Assembly (NCBI RefSeq): GCF_017873555.1
Contig: NZ_JAGGKE010000011.1
Location: 1 to 64,000 of the forward strand
Origin: Halorubrum trapanicum
Lineage (GTDB): Archaea > Halobacteriota > Halobacteria > Halobacteriales > Haloferacaceae
Length of the DNA stretch: 64,000 nt
Direction of reading: 5' to 3'
Below, one piece after another: positions 44,197 to 52,651 of this stretch; the stretch's first letter is position 1; each line of letters starts with the position of its first letter. Below the pieces are notes generated by a model. That model ran no database searches. It was not told the DNA's origin and saw nothing but the letters and a program-made list of their open reading frames with translations. Both the position numbers and the translations under genes were made by a program.

Positions 44197-44359
44197 CACA
44201 CGTCGAACTCCGGCCCGATGCCTTACTTAAACCCGGGTGGATCGGCGGTCGATCGGCCCGATCGCGACGCTCGAACCGACCGGTTACCGTTCGGTGATCC
44301 GGCGGCCGACGGCGCCGCAGTACGGTGGTTTTAACCCTCCGTGCGGCCCATCGGCTCGC

Positions 44360-44881
44360 ATGACGCTGTCGGATATCGCGGCCGGGGTCGAGGTGACCTC
44401 GCGCCAGCAAGACCGCGGGGTCGCGCTCGCGGACGACACGGAGACGCCGCTCGTCGATCGCCTGTCGGACCACGCCGAGTCGCTCCCGTGTACGCCCGCG
44501 GCGACCGCCACGCTCGTCGACGCCTACACCGCCGGCCGGAGCGTCGGCGACGCGGCCCGGGAGGCGGGGGTCTCCCCGATGACGGCCGCGAAGGCGCTCC
44601 ACCGGTGCGGCGTCGCGGGCGTCTGCCCGCTCTCCCCGACCGGGCGCGACGTGGTCCGCGACTGGCTCGCGGGCCGGACCTCCCGGAGCCAGGCCGTCGA
44701 ACTCACCGGCGGCGACGAGGCGGACTTCGCGCTGGCGACGTACGTCGAGACGCACGATCCGGTCGACGCCGTCGCGGAGGCGGTCGACGCGCAGGTCGCC
44801 GGCTCGGCGCCGCTCGGGGACGGACTCGGCGGCGACGACCCCCTCGGCGATGCGCTCGGCTCCACCGACGGGCTCCGCTGA
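44360..44881 (+). CDS. Haloarchaeal helix-turn-helix protein
   Basis: The 173-residue protein has a central helix-turn-helix (RSVGDAAREAGVSPMTAAKAL, about residues 58-78) and a second helical region with TSRSQAVELTGGDEADFALA. The C-terminus is Gly/Asp-rich. It is divergent from the TFB gene, sharing about 160 bp of promoter DNA with a TATA-like TTTTAA at 44329-44334, 26 bases before the ATG. A regulatory role is inferred. Confidence 0.75.
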   Translation: MTLSDIAAGVEVTSRQQDRGVALADDTETPLVDRLSDHAESLPCTPAATATLVDAYTAGRSVGDAAREAGVSPMTAAKALHRCGVAGVCPLSPTGRDVVRDWLAGRTSRSQAVELTGGDEADFALATYVETHDPVDAVAEAVDAQVAGSAPLGDGLGGDDPLGDALGSTDGLR

Positions 44882-44925
44882 GGGCCGATATCGCTCTTCT
44901 CGACTTCGAGCTTAGGCGACCCGGC

Positions 44926-45762
44926 TTACGGCGTGAACCGTTCGATCAGCCCTTTCTCCGGGAACTCCACGCCGAGCGAGGTGTCGAACGCGGTCTCGTA
45001 GGCGGCCGCGATCGCCCGCGCGTACGCGTCGTCTCCCGTCGCCGCGGTCGGCGCGGCCGCGACCTCGGGATCGGTGGGTGGGACGCGGCCGACGCCGGCG
45101 TCGCCGTCGTCGCGCTCTTCGTCGCCTCCGCCGCCGCCGGTTCCGGGTCGCTCCACCGCGAGCGTCGCGTCGAGGCTCCCGCCCACGTCGGCGATCCGCC
45201 CCCGGAGCCGCTGTGCCGCGTCGCTGCCGTGGGCCGTCGCCGGCCTGACCGCGACCGCGCGGTCGACGCTCGTCGCGGCCGCGACCGCCTCGTTCGAGCC
45301 GGCCGGCGCGGCGTCGACGACCACCGCGTCGTACGTCGTCGCCGCCTCGTCGATGCGGCGCTCCAGCTTCCGGGCGGCCTCCGCGGTCTTTGCCCGCGCG
45401 ACGCGCTCGAAGGGCGCCCTCGCGGGTATCGCATCGACGCGTCCCGCGAGGTCCGGCGCGTCGCTCCCGCCGTTCGCTCTGCTTCCGCCGCCGACCCCCG
45501 ACAGCTCGGCGTCCTCGCGCGTTCCGGCGATCGGGTACGCCGCCGCCGACAGCGCGGCGTCCGGATCGTCGGTGAGGAGCGCGGTGAGGTCCGGGTCGAT
45601 CCGCCCGGCCACGTACTCGGAGAGCCCTTGTGTCGTGAACGCGGCGTCGACGACCGCGACGTCGTCGCCGTCGCGCGCGCCCATCGCCGCCAGCTCGACC
45701 GCGGTCCGCGTCGTTCCCGCGCCGCCGGTCGCCCCGACCAGCGCGAGCGTCGTCGCCTGCAT
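44926..45762 (-). CDS. ParA/MinD-like protein with degenerate P-loop
   Basis: The 278-residue protein follows the ParA/MinD fold: an N-terminal phosphate-loop position (LALVGATGGAGTTRTAVELA), DVAVVDAAF, and YDAVVVDAAPAGSNEA as the Walker B-like strand. The deviant Walker A of this family is KGGxGKT; here both lysines are missing (TGGAGTT), so normal ATP hydrolysis is doubtful. The middle is a low-complexity Gly/Asp insert. It may be a regulatory or structural paralogue. Just downstream of its start lies the tfb fragment. Confidence 0.75.
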   Translation of the reverse strand: MQATTLALVGATGGAGTTRTAVELAAMGARDGDDVAVVDAAFTTQGLSEYVAGRIDPDLTALLTDDPDAALSAAAYPIAGTREDAELSGVGGGSRANGGSDAPDLAGRVDAIPARAPFERVARAKTAEAARKLERRIDEAATTYDAVVVDAAPAGSNEAVAAATSVDRAVAVRPATAHGSDAAQRLRGRIADVGGSLDATLAVERPGTGGGGGDEERDDGDAGVGRVPPTDPEVAAAPTAATGDDAYARAIAAAYETAFDTSLGVEFPEKGLIERFTP

Positions 45763-45799
45763 GCCCCGGTCTCGCCGGAGCCGGTTCTTAAAAAGAGCG

Positions 45800-45935
45800 A
45801 AGCCGAGCGGCGGTCCGGCCAGCTGTCGATCTCGGCCGCGACCTCCTCGGCCGCCGCGTGGATCGGTGCGACTCTCGACGGCGAGGTCGCCCCGAGGTCG
45901 CTGGCGAACTGTGAGAGGAACTCTGCGGGGCCGTC
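45800..45935 (-). pseudogene. Fragment of a transcription factor B gene
   Basis: Read on the minus strand from 45935 the translation is DGPAEFLSQFASDLGA, then about 28 further residues. The TFB at 43180 has SGPAEYLPRFASDLDC at the matching place, the start of the second cyclin fold. The match fades after about 45 codons and then meets a stretch ending in AAAEEVAAEIDS. No zinc ribbon or first cyclin fold is present, so this is a truncated relic. It ends 7 bp from the AT-rich island gene at 45942. Confidence 0.7.
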
Positions 45936-45941
45936 AGTCAG

Positions 45942-46337
45942 CTAGCGGATTCGGAACTCTCTCTTGTACTCTAAGGTTACCGTGCCAGAGGCAACATTAC
46001 GGAGGCACTTATATAGTTCATCCATCGACATCCCTTCGAGGCTGGGATGTGAATCCGAATGGACTCTGATGAGTCGAACAACCTCCTGCCGATTACTTCC
46101 AGGTACCTCTAGGCTTCCATTAATGTAGTAGCCAACCACCGGCTTTGAGTGATTCTTCCTCCCCTCGACCCCTGTGGCTTCATCTCGTGCCAACTGCTTA
46201 CCGGTTGACAACGCGTGGTTGTGACTATAGCCAACCGCATTGGCAATGTCTGCTACTTCGTGCCATCCGCTATTGTTGCCGAGGTACTGTACGATGTCGT
46301 GTCGGGCAGTTGTATTACCCGAACTCTTGGAGCTCAT
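45942..46337 (-). CDS. HTH-type protein of the AT-rich island
   Basis: The 131-residue protein starts MSSKSSGNTTARHDIVQYLG. A winged-helix-like segment (GWHEVADIANAVGYSHNHAL, then STGKQLARD) is followed by a wing-like region and a helical C-terminus with LYKCLRNVASGTVTLEYKRE. Codon use is AT-richer than the neighbours. A DNA-binding protein from a virus or integrated element is likely. The start at 46337 is the ATG; an in-frame upstream extension is less likely. Confidence 0.7.
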   Translation of the reverse strand: MSSKSSGNTTARHDIVQYLGNNSGWHEVADIANAVGYSHNHALSTGKQLARDEATGVEGRKNHSKPVVGYYINGSLEVPGSNRQEVVRLIRVHSDSHPSLEGMSMDELYKCLRNVASGTVTLEYKREFRIR

Positions 46338-46474
46338 GGGTTGAATTCGTTGATCTGGAGCCCCTTGAGCCAGACACAAGAACTAAATCCTGCCCGTACA
46401 GACCGTGAGATGCAGCAGATAACCCACAGTCACGGGAGTTAGTTCCGGTGGCTCGCAGGGTGGTTCTGCCCTGT

Positions 46475-46510
46475 GCCCACCTGACATGGGTTGGAGCTTG
46501 GCAGGTGGGC
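46475..46510. other. Inverted repeat in the AT-rich island
   Basis: GCCCACCTG (46475-46483) and CAGGTGGGC (46502-46510) form a perfect 9-bp stem with an 18-base loop. It lies in the 320-bp gap between the two divergent island genes, upstream of a TATA box. It could be part of a small RNA or a protein-binding site. Confidence 0.5.
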
Positions 46511-46580
46511 CAGGTGTACTTCACACCGATCGTGAGTCGTAGGATTCTCCTATCCTCCCACTTAACTGGTTCAGGGTGAG

Positions 46581-46605
46581 GATATAAATACTTGACGCCA
46601 AGTAT
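46581..46605 (+). promoter_or_regulatory. TATA box overlapping a palindromic operator candidate
   Basis: GATATAAATA (46581-46590) is a strong archaeal TATA box. Overlapping its end is the palindrome ATACTTG-ACGC-CAAGTAT (46588-46605), with perfect 7-bp arms. A repressor bound here would block TBP/TFB. Transcription would start near 46612, about 48 bases before the 46660 start codon. The adjacent HTH gene (45942-46337) is the obvious candidate regulator. Confidence 0.6.
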
Positions 46606-46659
46606 ACTCCATACTGGGCGACGGATCAAGATTATAGTCCGTATTAAGCTACGATTACC

Positions 46660-47379
46660 ATGACAGAAACCAACGATTACGACGCTGATGACGTTGAGCG
46701 AGAGAGAGGAATACTCACCCCGTCAGATCGAAAATTCTTGGGAGGAGAAAAGGAACTATCTGGTCAGTCAAAGAGAGATGCGCGTTACCGAATTAGAAAG
46801 CGAATCAAACATGGGCTACTGGATATCTCCTTTTTGAGACGTATGATCTCAAACAAGGATAGAAAATTAATAGCTGAGGATCTCTTCCCGTCAGACGAAA
46901 ACGGCGATGTAATTGTACTACGTGTGATATCTGTCCTATTTAGGATGATTCTGGACGTAGAAAACGAAGATATAGAGAAGGCAAAAAGCCGCTTTGAAAG
47001 CACGCTTGCTGGTGGGATCCGATCTGTCATAACCCAGTTAGATGATAGTGATAGATTTTTAATCAATATTTCTGTTGATATTAATATAAATCGAGAAGAA
47101 CCGGACCCAGATAAACTAATGTCTAAATATAAAGCAGGTCGAGAATCATTTGAAGAGCTCCGGTGGTTACGTCAACACGATTACATTTCTCACGATCGGA
47201 CCTATCATGACCATATGCTTAATCACCTCTGGGAGGGTGAAGAAAATGCATCTATCGGTATTTCCACCAAGGAGGGTTTCGAGATCTACGAAACGTCTGA
47301 CTTTGATAATTTAGAGAATTTCAAGGAATCTGTTTTTTCTGCGATGGAAGAGTCACCCGTGGATATGATTGAGGATTAA
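46660..47379 (+). CDS. AT-rich island protein of a haloarchaeal family of unknown function
   Basis: The 239-residue protein is encoded with strikingly AT-rich codons. Its opening, RERGILTPSDRKFLGGEKEL, followed by SKRDARYRIRKRIKHGLLD, matches a motif I know from many haloarchaeal mobile-region proteins (GIL-x2-x-DR then an RxRIRxR segment). The C-terminal half is helical and acidic. No enzymatic motif is visible. The atypical composition, operator and HTH neighbour point to recent acquisition. Confidence 0.75.
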   Translation: MTETNDYDADDVERERGILTPSDRKFLGGEKELSGQSKRDARYRIRKRIKHGLLDISFLRRMISNKDRKLIAEDLFPSDENGDVIVLRVISVLFRMILDVENEDIEKAKSRFESTLAGGIRSVITQLDDSDRFLINISVDININREEPDPDKLMSKYKAGRESFEELRWLRQHDYISHDRTYHDHMLNHLWEGEENASIGISTKEGFEIYETSDFDNLENFKESVFSAMEESPVDMIED

Positions 47380-47546
47380 ATAAATATTTTGTTGTATTTC
47401 AAACGATTTTAATTAGGTGTCCACAACCGTTTCCGACAAATAAACTCTGGACCTCAAGTGCTATACTGATATTATTGTCATTTCCGAGATCTGATTCGAC
47501 CCGCTCTCCAACCGTGATCCGAATCGTCACCGATCCTACCTCTCCA
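47380..47546. other. AT-rich intergenic tail of the island
   Basis: About 100 bases of clearly AT-rich DNA (to about 47480) followed by a return to typical GC-rich composition before the HIT-family gene. This marks the right edge of the acquired segment. No direct repeat matching the left edge could be seen. Confidence 0.5.
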
Positions 47547-47978
47547 CTACCCGTCTATCGCGGCCGCCACGTCCTCGGCGACGGCGTCGATCTCGTCGTC
47601 GGAGAGGTCGGGCCGGGCGCCCGCGACGGCGTGGATCGGCGCGCCCCCGTCGCCCTCGAACCGCGGAACGACGTGAACGTGGACGTGTGGGACCTCCTGG
47701 CCGGCCGCCTCGCCGTCGTTGACGCCGACGTTGGCGCCGTCGGCGTCGACCGCGTCCTGGATTCTCGGCGTGAGCGACGCGACCGCGTCGAACAGGTCGC
47801 CCGCGAGGGCGGCGTCGAGGTCGCCGACGTGCTGCGCGTGCGACTTGGGAATTACCAGCGTGTGCCCCCGAGCGAGGGGGTTCGCGTCCAGAAACGCCAG
47901 CACCGAGTCGGTCTCGTACACGGTCCGCGCCGGGATGTCGCCGGCGACGATCGAACAGAAAATACAGTCGTCGGACAT
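47547..47978 (-). CDS. HIT-family nucleotide hydrolase/transferase
   Basis: The 143-residue protein has the CIFCSIVAGDIPARTVYE start of Hint-type HIT proteins (two Cys that can bind zinc with a His) and the histidine triad HVHVHVVPRF near residue 100. Such enzymes hydrolyse AMP-lysine, adenosine phosphoramidates or dinucleoside polyphosphates. The ATG at 47978 was selected to match the family start. Confidence 0.92.
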   Translation of the reverse strand: MSDDCIFCSIVAGDIPARTVYETDSVLAFLDANPLARGHTLVIPKSHAQHVGDLDAALAGDLFDAVASLTPRIQDAVDADGANVGVNDGEAAGQEVPHVHVHVVPRFEGDGGAPIHAVAGARPDLSDDEIDAVAEDVAAAIDG

Positions 47979-48127
47979 ACGCGACCGATCGCTCGGGCGT
48001 CCCATCAAGGTTTCCCGGAGGCGCGGTGACGGCGTTCCTCGCGGTGTCGCCGTCGAGGGGCGTCCGAGGACCGTTCCCCGCTCGGCCCGCCAACGGACCT
48101 ATATCCGGCGCGCCGAAACGGCGGGGT

Positions 48128-48430
48128 ATGGACGACCGGTTCGAACGCGTCATCCGCCAAAAGCTCCGGAAGGCGGGCAAGCAGTTCGAGGAGGCCAAAC
48201 GCGCCTACGCCGAGGGGCGCGACGACCCCGAGGGCGACGCGGCCGCCGCGGCGCGGTTCGGCCTCCCGACCGACGGGGACGGCCGCGCCCGCATCGTCTG
48301 CCGCCGCCACGCGGAGCGCCGGACCGTGCCGGTCGACGCCGAGGGGCGCCCGACCTGCTTCGAGTCGGGTCACCCCGACTGCGAGGGCTGCGCGGAGGAC
48401 GTCCGCGACGGCGTCGTCGAGACCTGGTGA
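48128..48430 (+). CDS. Haloarchaeal conserved protein with Cys/His cluster
   Basis: A 100-residue protein. An N-terminal basic helix (DDRFERVIRQKLRKAGKQFE) is followed by RIVCRRHAERRTVPVDAEG and CFESGHPDCEGCAEDV. The cysteines and His could bind zinc. I associate this with a haloarchaeal DUF family. The function is unknown. A TATA-like ACCTATATCC lies about 26 bases upstream. Confidence 0.7.
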   Translation: MDDRFERVIRQKLRKAGKQFEEAKRAYAEGRDDPEGDAAAAARFGLPTDGDGRARIVCRRHAERRTVPVDAEGRPTCFESGHPDCEGCAEDVRDGVVETW

Positions 48431-48509
48431 CCGCCCCTCCCGAACTCCCTCGCCGCGGCGTGCCGACTCCACCCGAACAGGTTTGTGTCCCGCGGTTCTC
48501 GTGGCCCGC

Positions 48510-49700
48510 ATGAAACGGGCTCGCGTCGTCGTCGCCCTCCTCGTCGTCGTCGGTGTCGGTCTCGTTCTCTCCGGGTTCTTCGCCGGGGCGACCGAGGAGC
48601 CGGCCGTCGACGACGTCGCCGACGACCGCCTCATCGAGGTCGACGGCGACTACCGGCTCTGGCCGTACACGAGCCGGAGCAGGACCGTCGAGGGGCGGAC
48701 GCTCGCGATCAACGTCGTGTTCCACGCCGACGCCGAGACGACCCGGGCCGCCATCGAGGGTGACCCGGCCGCGGACTGGGAGGAGACGAGCCCGAACGAG
48801 AGCGAGGCGACCGCCGACGACGATCAGGTCCGCGAGTTCGTCGGCCGCGACTGGCGGGACGCCCACAGCTCGCTCCGCTACTCGTACGTCGAGGGACCGA
48901 CCGGCGGCGCGTGGCTCACTGAGACGTTCGAACTCCACGACGGGGCGTACCTCGGGGTCCGCGACCACCTCCGCGCCTACGAGTCGCCCGACGGCACCTA
49001 CACCGCGATACAGGCCCACGAGGAGTACTACGACTGGTTCCGGCTCCGCCACACCGTCCCTGACATCGACGCGCCCGCGACGCGGCTGGTGGACGAGTTC
49101 GTCGAGTCGGACCGCGCGACGGACGTCCGCCGCGAGTACCGCGGCATCGACGGCGGGCGCAGCGACGGCTGGCTCTCCGTGATCGAACTGGCCGCGGCGG
49201 CGACGCTCGCCGGGGCGCTGCTCCGCCGGCGGACCCGCGAGGCGGCCGCCGACCTCCTTCGCCGGCTCCGCACCGACGCGGGACGACACGCCGCCGCGGC
49301 GACGCTGGGTCTCGCGCTCGGCGCCGTCCTCGTCGGCGTCCGCGTCGCGGGCGTGACGCTGGAGGCGGCGCTGCCGGGCGCCTCGCCGAAGGCCATCGCG
49401 GCGCCGCTGTACCTCGCCCTCGCGCTCGGGCTGCCCGCGCTGGTCGTCTGGCGCGCGCCGCGGTCCGACCCGGCTGCCGCCGCGCTGGCCGTCGTCGTCG
49501 GTCTCGGCGGCGGCTTCCTCGCCGATTTCGCCGCGCTCGGCGTGGCGGTCCCGCCCGCCCTCATCGTCCACCGCGTGGCGCTCCTCGCCGCGCTCGGCGT
49601 CGTCGCCATCGGGCGGGCGGCCGCCGACCGGCCGGTCGCCGTCGCCGGGCTGGCGGCGTGGGCCGTCGGACTGGCGCTCCCGCTGATGGACGTGATCTGA
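48510..49700 (+). CDS. Membrane protein with large extracytoplasmic domain
   Basis: The 396-residue protein has an N-terminal membrane helix (about 5-26), an external domain of about 190 residues (with YRLWPYTSRSR, FHADAETTRAAIEG and YDWFRLRHTV), and a C-terminal half with about five helices. It is haloarchaeal in composition. I recognise no known family and no catalytic motif. Confidence 0.7.
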   Translation: MKRARVVVALLVVVGVGLVLSGFFAGATEEPAVDDVADDRLIEVDGDYRLWPYTSRSRTVEGRTLAINVVFHADAETTRAAIEGDPAADWEETSPNESEATADDDQVREFVGRDWRDAHSSLRYSYVEGPTGGAWLTETFELHDGAYLGVRDHLRAYESPDGTYTAIQAHEEYYDWFRLRHTVPDIDAPATRLVDEFVESDRATDVRREYRGIDGGRSDGWLSVIELAAAATLAGALLRRRTREAAADLLRRLRTDAGRHAAAATLGLALGAVLVGVRVAGVTLEAALPGASPKAIAAPLYLALALGLPALVVWRAPRSDPAAAALAVVVGLGGGFLADFAALGVAVPPALIVHRVALLAALGVVAIGRAAADRPVAVAGLAAWAVGLALPLMDVI

Positions 49701-49787
49701 GCGGTCGATCGCGTCGGCGCGCCGTCTCGAGGCGGAACAGCACAGAAGAGATATACCGGTTGGCTGAAAACAAGGGGAGACGAACAG

Positions 49788-51746
49788 ATGACGCGACCGA
49801 TCAGCCGACGCGCGGCGCTCGCCGGGTTCGGCCTCGCGGCCGCCAGCGCCGGCTGTCTCGGTCGCACTGAGAACATCGCCGGACGCGACCCTCACTCGCA
49901 GCTGACCCTCGAGATCAACACCACGCCGGCCGACGACGACCCCAACGGGATCCGCATCGCGAGACAGCTCGAAGAACACCTGACCGCGGTCGGCATCGAT
50001 GTCCGACTCAACACCGTCGGACAGACCGACCTCTGGCGGAAGGTGCTCATCAACCAGAACTTCGACATCTACGTCGGGCAGTTCGTGGAGACGGAGCCGT
50101 TCGATCCGGACGCGCTGTACGGCCTGACCCACTCGAAGTTCATCGCGGAATCCGGGTGGCAGAACCCCTTCGGTCTCACGGAGATCGCGGTCGACGACCT
50201 GCTGGACCGACAGCGCCGGGTAGCGGGAGACGAACGGGCCGACGCCGTCGACGCGCTCCAAGAGACGTTGTGTGACCGCCAACCCTTCTCCGTCGTCGCG
50301 TTTCCCGACGCGCTCACCGCCGTCCGGAGGAACCGGTTCGAGGGGTGGACGGAGGGCCGCCAGCCGCTTTCGGTCACCGGACTCCTCGAACTCGACGCGG
50401 TCGCTCCCGATGACGGCTCGGGAGGCGACACCGACTCGGGAGACGGTGGTTCCGGGACGGACGGAAACGCGACGACGGGCAACGTGACGACGGGCAACGC
50501 GATGACTGGTGACACGGGTGACGCGGACGACGGCGACGGAGCCGATACGGACGACGGCGGCGGAGATGTCCTCCGACTCGTGACGACCGACGACCGCATC
50601 ACCGAGAACTGGAACCCGATCGCCGCGGAGTACCGGAAGTACGGTACGTTCACCGGGCTGCTGTACGACCCGCTCGTCCGCGCGGACGGCGAGTCCGTCG
50701 TCCCGTGGCTGGCGGCCGACTGGGAGCGGGTCGACGACGACGCCGTCGACGTCTCGCTCCGCGACGCTCGGTGGCACGACGGTGAACCCGTGACCGCGAG
50801 CGACGTCGCGTTCACCTACGAGTTCCTCCGGGACACGTCGCTGGGGAACGTCGAGACGCCGGTTCCGACCCCGCGGTTCCGCGGTCGGAGCTCCCTCGTC
50901 GAAGACGAGCGGGTCCTCGACGACGCGACCGTTCGTCTCACCGTCCCCGACGTCAACGAGACGGCCGTTTCTCGGGCGCTTCAGGCGCCGATACTCCCGG
51001 AACACGTCTGGTCGGAGCGGACAGACGCGGCGACGATCGCCGGCTTCGAGTTCGACTTCGAGACGACGGAGGCGGTCGTCTCGAACAACCCCGATCCGGT
51101 CGGCAGCGGTCCGCTGCGCTTCGTCGAGGCGACCGCGGGGGAGTCGGTCGTCTTCGAACGGAACCCCGACCACTTCCTCGGCCGCCCGGCGTCAGACGAC
51201 GCCGAGGCGGCCGAGGAGACGACGGACCCGCGTGGGGGAATCCCGTCCAGATACCACGGGAAGCCTGCCTTCGATCGACTCCGGATCGAGGTGTTGCCGT
51301 CGGACATTTCGGCCGTGGAGTCGGTCGCCGAGGGGCTCGCGGACGCGACCGCCTCGAACCTCGGTCCGGCGTCGGTCCCGCGGATCGGCCGCTCGGACGA
51401 CGCCCGGCTCGTGAGCGGCCGATCGGCGGCGTTCTATCACGTCGGGTACAACGTGCGGCGGAGCCCGCTGTCGAACCCTCGCTTCCGCGCGGTCATCGCG
51501 CGGTTGATCGACAAGTCCGCGGTCGTCGAGGACGCGTTCAACGGGTACGCGAAGGCGGCGACCTCCCCGCTCGCGGCGTCGGCGGACGCGGTTCCGGAAT
51601 CGCTGACGTGGACCGGCGAGACCGACCCCGTTCACCCGTTCTTCGACGACGGGGGATCGCTGGACGTCGCGGCCGCCAGGGCGGAGCTTCGCGACATCGG
51701 ATACCGCTTCGACGACGAGGGACGGCTGCTCTCGCGGGGGCAATGA
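49788..51746 (+). CDS. SBP_bac_5-like solute-binding lipoprotein with swapped lobe order
   Basis: The 652-residue protein starts with a twin-arginine motif (ISRRAALAGF) and lipobox ASAGC (Cys23). Residues 38-205 read like the C-terminal lobe of DppA: LTLEINTTPADDDPNGIRIA, then IDVRLNTVG and FDIYVGQF. A Gly/Asp/Thr linker follows (206-260). Residues 261-652 read like the N-lobe onward: LRLVTTDDRITENWNP, WHDGEPVTASDVAFTYEFL, ending ARAELRDIGYRFDDEG, which normally precedes the C-lobe. It looks circularly permuted. No permease or ATPase is adjacent. It overlaps the PAP2 gene by four bases. Confidence 0.8.
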   Translation: MTRPISRRAALAGFGLAAASAGCLGRTENIAGRDPHSQLTLEINTTPADDDPNGIRIARQLEEHLTAVGIDVRLNTVGQTDLWRKVLINQNFDIYVGQFVETEPFDPDALYGLTHSKFIAESGWQNPFGLTEIAVDDLLDRQRRVAGDERADAVDALQETLCDRQPFSVVAFPDALTAVRRNRFEGWTEGRQPLSVTGLLELDAVAPDDGSGGDTDSGDGGSGTDGNATTGNVTTGNAMTGDTGDADDGDGADTDDGGGDVLRLVTTDDRITENWNPIAAEYRKYGTFTGLLYDPLVRADGESVVPWLAADWERVDDDAVDVSLRDARWHDGEPVTASDVAFTYEFLRDTSLGNVETPVPTPRFRGRSSLVEDERVLDDATVRLTVPDVNETAVSRALQAPILPEHVWSERTDAATIAGFEFDFETTEAVVSNNPDPVGSGPLRFVEATAGESVVFERNPDHFLGRPASDDAEAAEETTDPRGGIPSRYHGKPAFDRLRIEVLPSDISAVESVAEGLADATASNLGPASVPRIGRSDDARLVSGRSAAFYHVGYNVRRSPLSNPRFRAVIARLIDKSAVVEDAFNGYAKAATSPLAASADAVPESLTWTGETDPVHPFFDDGGSLDVAAARAELRDIGYRFDDEGRLLSRGQ

Positions 51747-52609
51747 CGCCGTTTTTGTCCGTCCTCGCGTCGGTCGTCGCGTGGGTCGGGACGATGCTGG
51801 CGGTTGCGAGCGTCGCGATCGTCGGGCCGGCCCGGCTCCGCGAGGCGTGGAGCGGGCTTCGCGCGCGGCTGTGGGACGCGCGCCGGGCCGTCGCGGTCCT
51901 GTGTGCGGTGCTGCTCGCCAGCGCGATCGGCCGGAGCTCGCTTCAGTCGGTCTCGGAGCTGTTCGGTCTCCAGGCGACGGCGCTCATCTACGGGCTGGAG
52001 GGCGGGTTCGTCGCGTGGGTTCAGGCGACGTTCGCCCTCCCGGCGTTGACCGCGTATTTCTCGTGGGTGTACGTGTACGGCTACGCGTTCCTGCTCGCGT
52101 TCCCGGTGGTCGCGTACCTCGCGCTTCCGCGGACGGCGACGCTCAGGCGCGTCCTCGTCGCGTACGCGCTCAACTACGCGATCGGGCTGGCGCTGTACAC
52201 GGCGGTGTTCGCCTACGGACCGCGGAACGTGATGCCGGACATGGTGACGCCGCTCCTGTTCACCAACCAGCCCGACGTGATGCTCCTCGCGACCGAGGTG
52301 AACGTGAACACGAACGTCTTCCCGTCGCTCCACACCTCGCTTTCGGTCACCGTGGGTACGTTTGCGGTGCTGACCCGCGAGGAGTACCCGCTGTGGACTC
52401 CGGTCGCGGTCCCGCTCTCGCTGTCGGTCGTCGTCGCGACGATGTACCTCGGCATCCACTGGCTCACCGACGTCGTCGCCGGCTTCGCGCTCGCGTTCGG
52501 CTCCGTCGCCCTCGCGTATCGCCTCGTGGACCCCCGGAGCGACGCCGCCGAACCGAGCGGCGACGCGGACGGGGAGTGTCCCGGCTCCGGGACCGGCGCG
52601 GACGACTGA
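51743..52609 (+). CDS. PAP2-superfamily membrane phosphatase/transferase
   Basis: The 288-residue protein has about six helices and PAP2-type motifs: FPSLHTSLSVTV (C2, His) and YLGIHWLTDVVAGF (C3, His-x3-Asp). The C1 Lys/Arg motif is less clear. Layout resembles the inositolphosphotransferase/Aur1-like branch of PAP2 enzymes, which act on lipid phosphates at the membrane. It overlaps the binding-protein gene (ATGA), so they are coupled. The tail is hydrophilic and acidic. Confidence 0.83.
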   Translation: MTPFLSVLASVVAWVGTMLAVASVAIVGPARLREAWSGLRARLWDARRAVAVLCAVLLASAIGRSSLQSVSELFGLQATALIYGLEGGFVAWVQATFALPALTAYFSWVYVYGYAFLLAFPVVAYLALPRTATLRRVLVAYALNYAIGLALYTAVFAYGPRNVMPDMVTPLLFTNQPDVMLLATEVNVNTNVFPSLHTSLSVTVGTFAVLTREEYPLWTPVAVPLSLSVVVATMYLGIHWLTDVVAGFALAFGSVALAYRLVDPRSDAAEPSGDADGECPGSGTGADD

Positions 52610-52651
52610 TCCGCGGAGGTTCCGTCGGTGTCGCCGTTCGGCGACCCGCGA

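Noticed and set aside
46315-46629. A 104-codon minus-strand frame across the island promoter
   Set aside because: It overlaps the TATA box, operator palindrome and inverted repeat and shows no protein-like composition.
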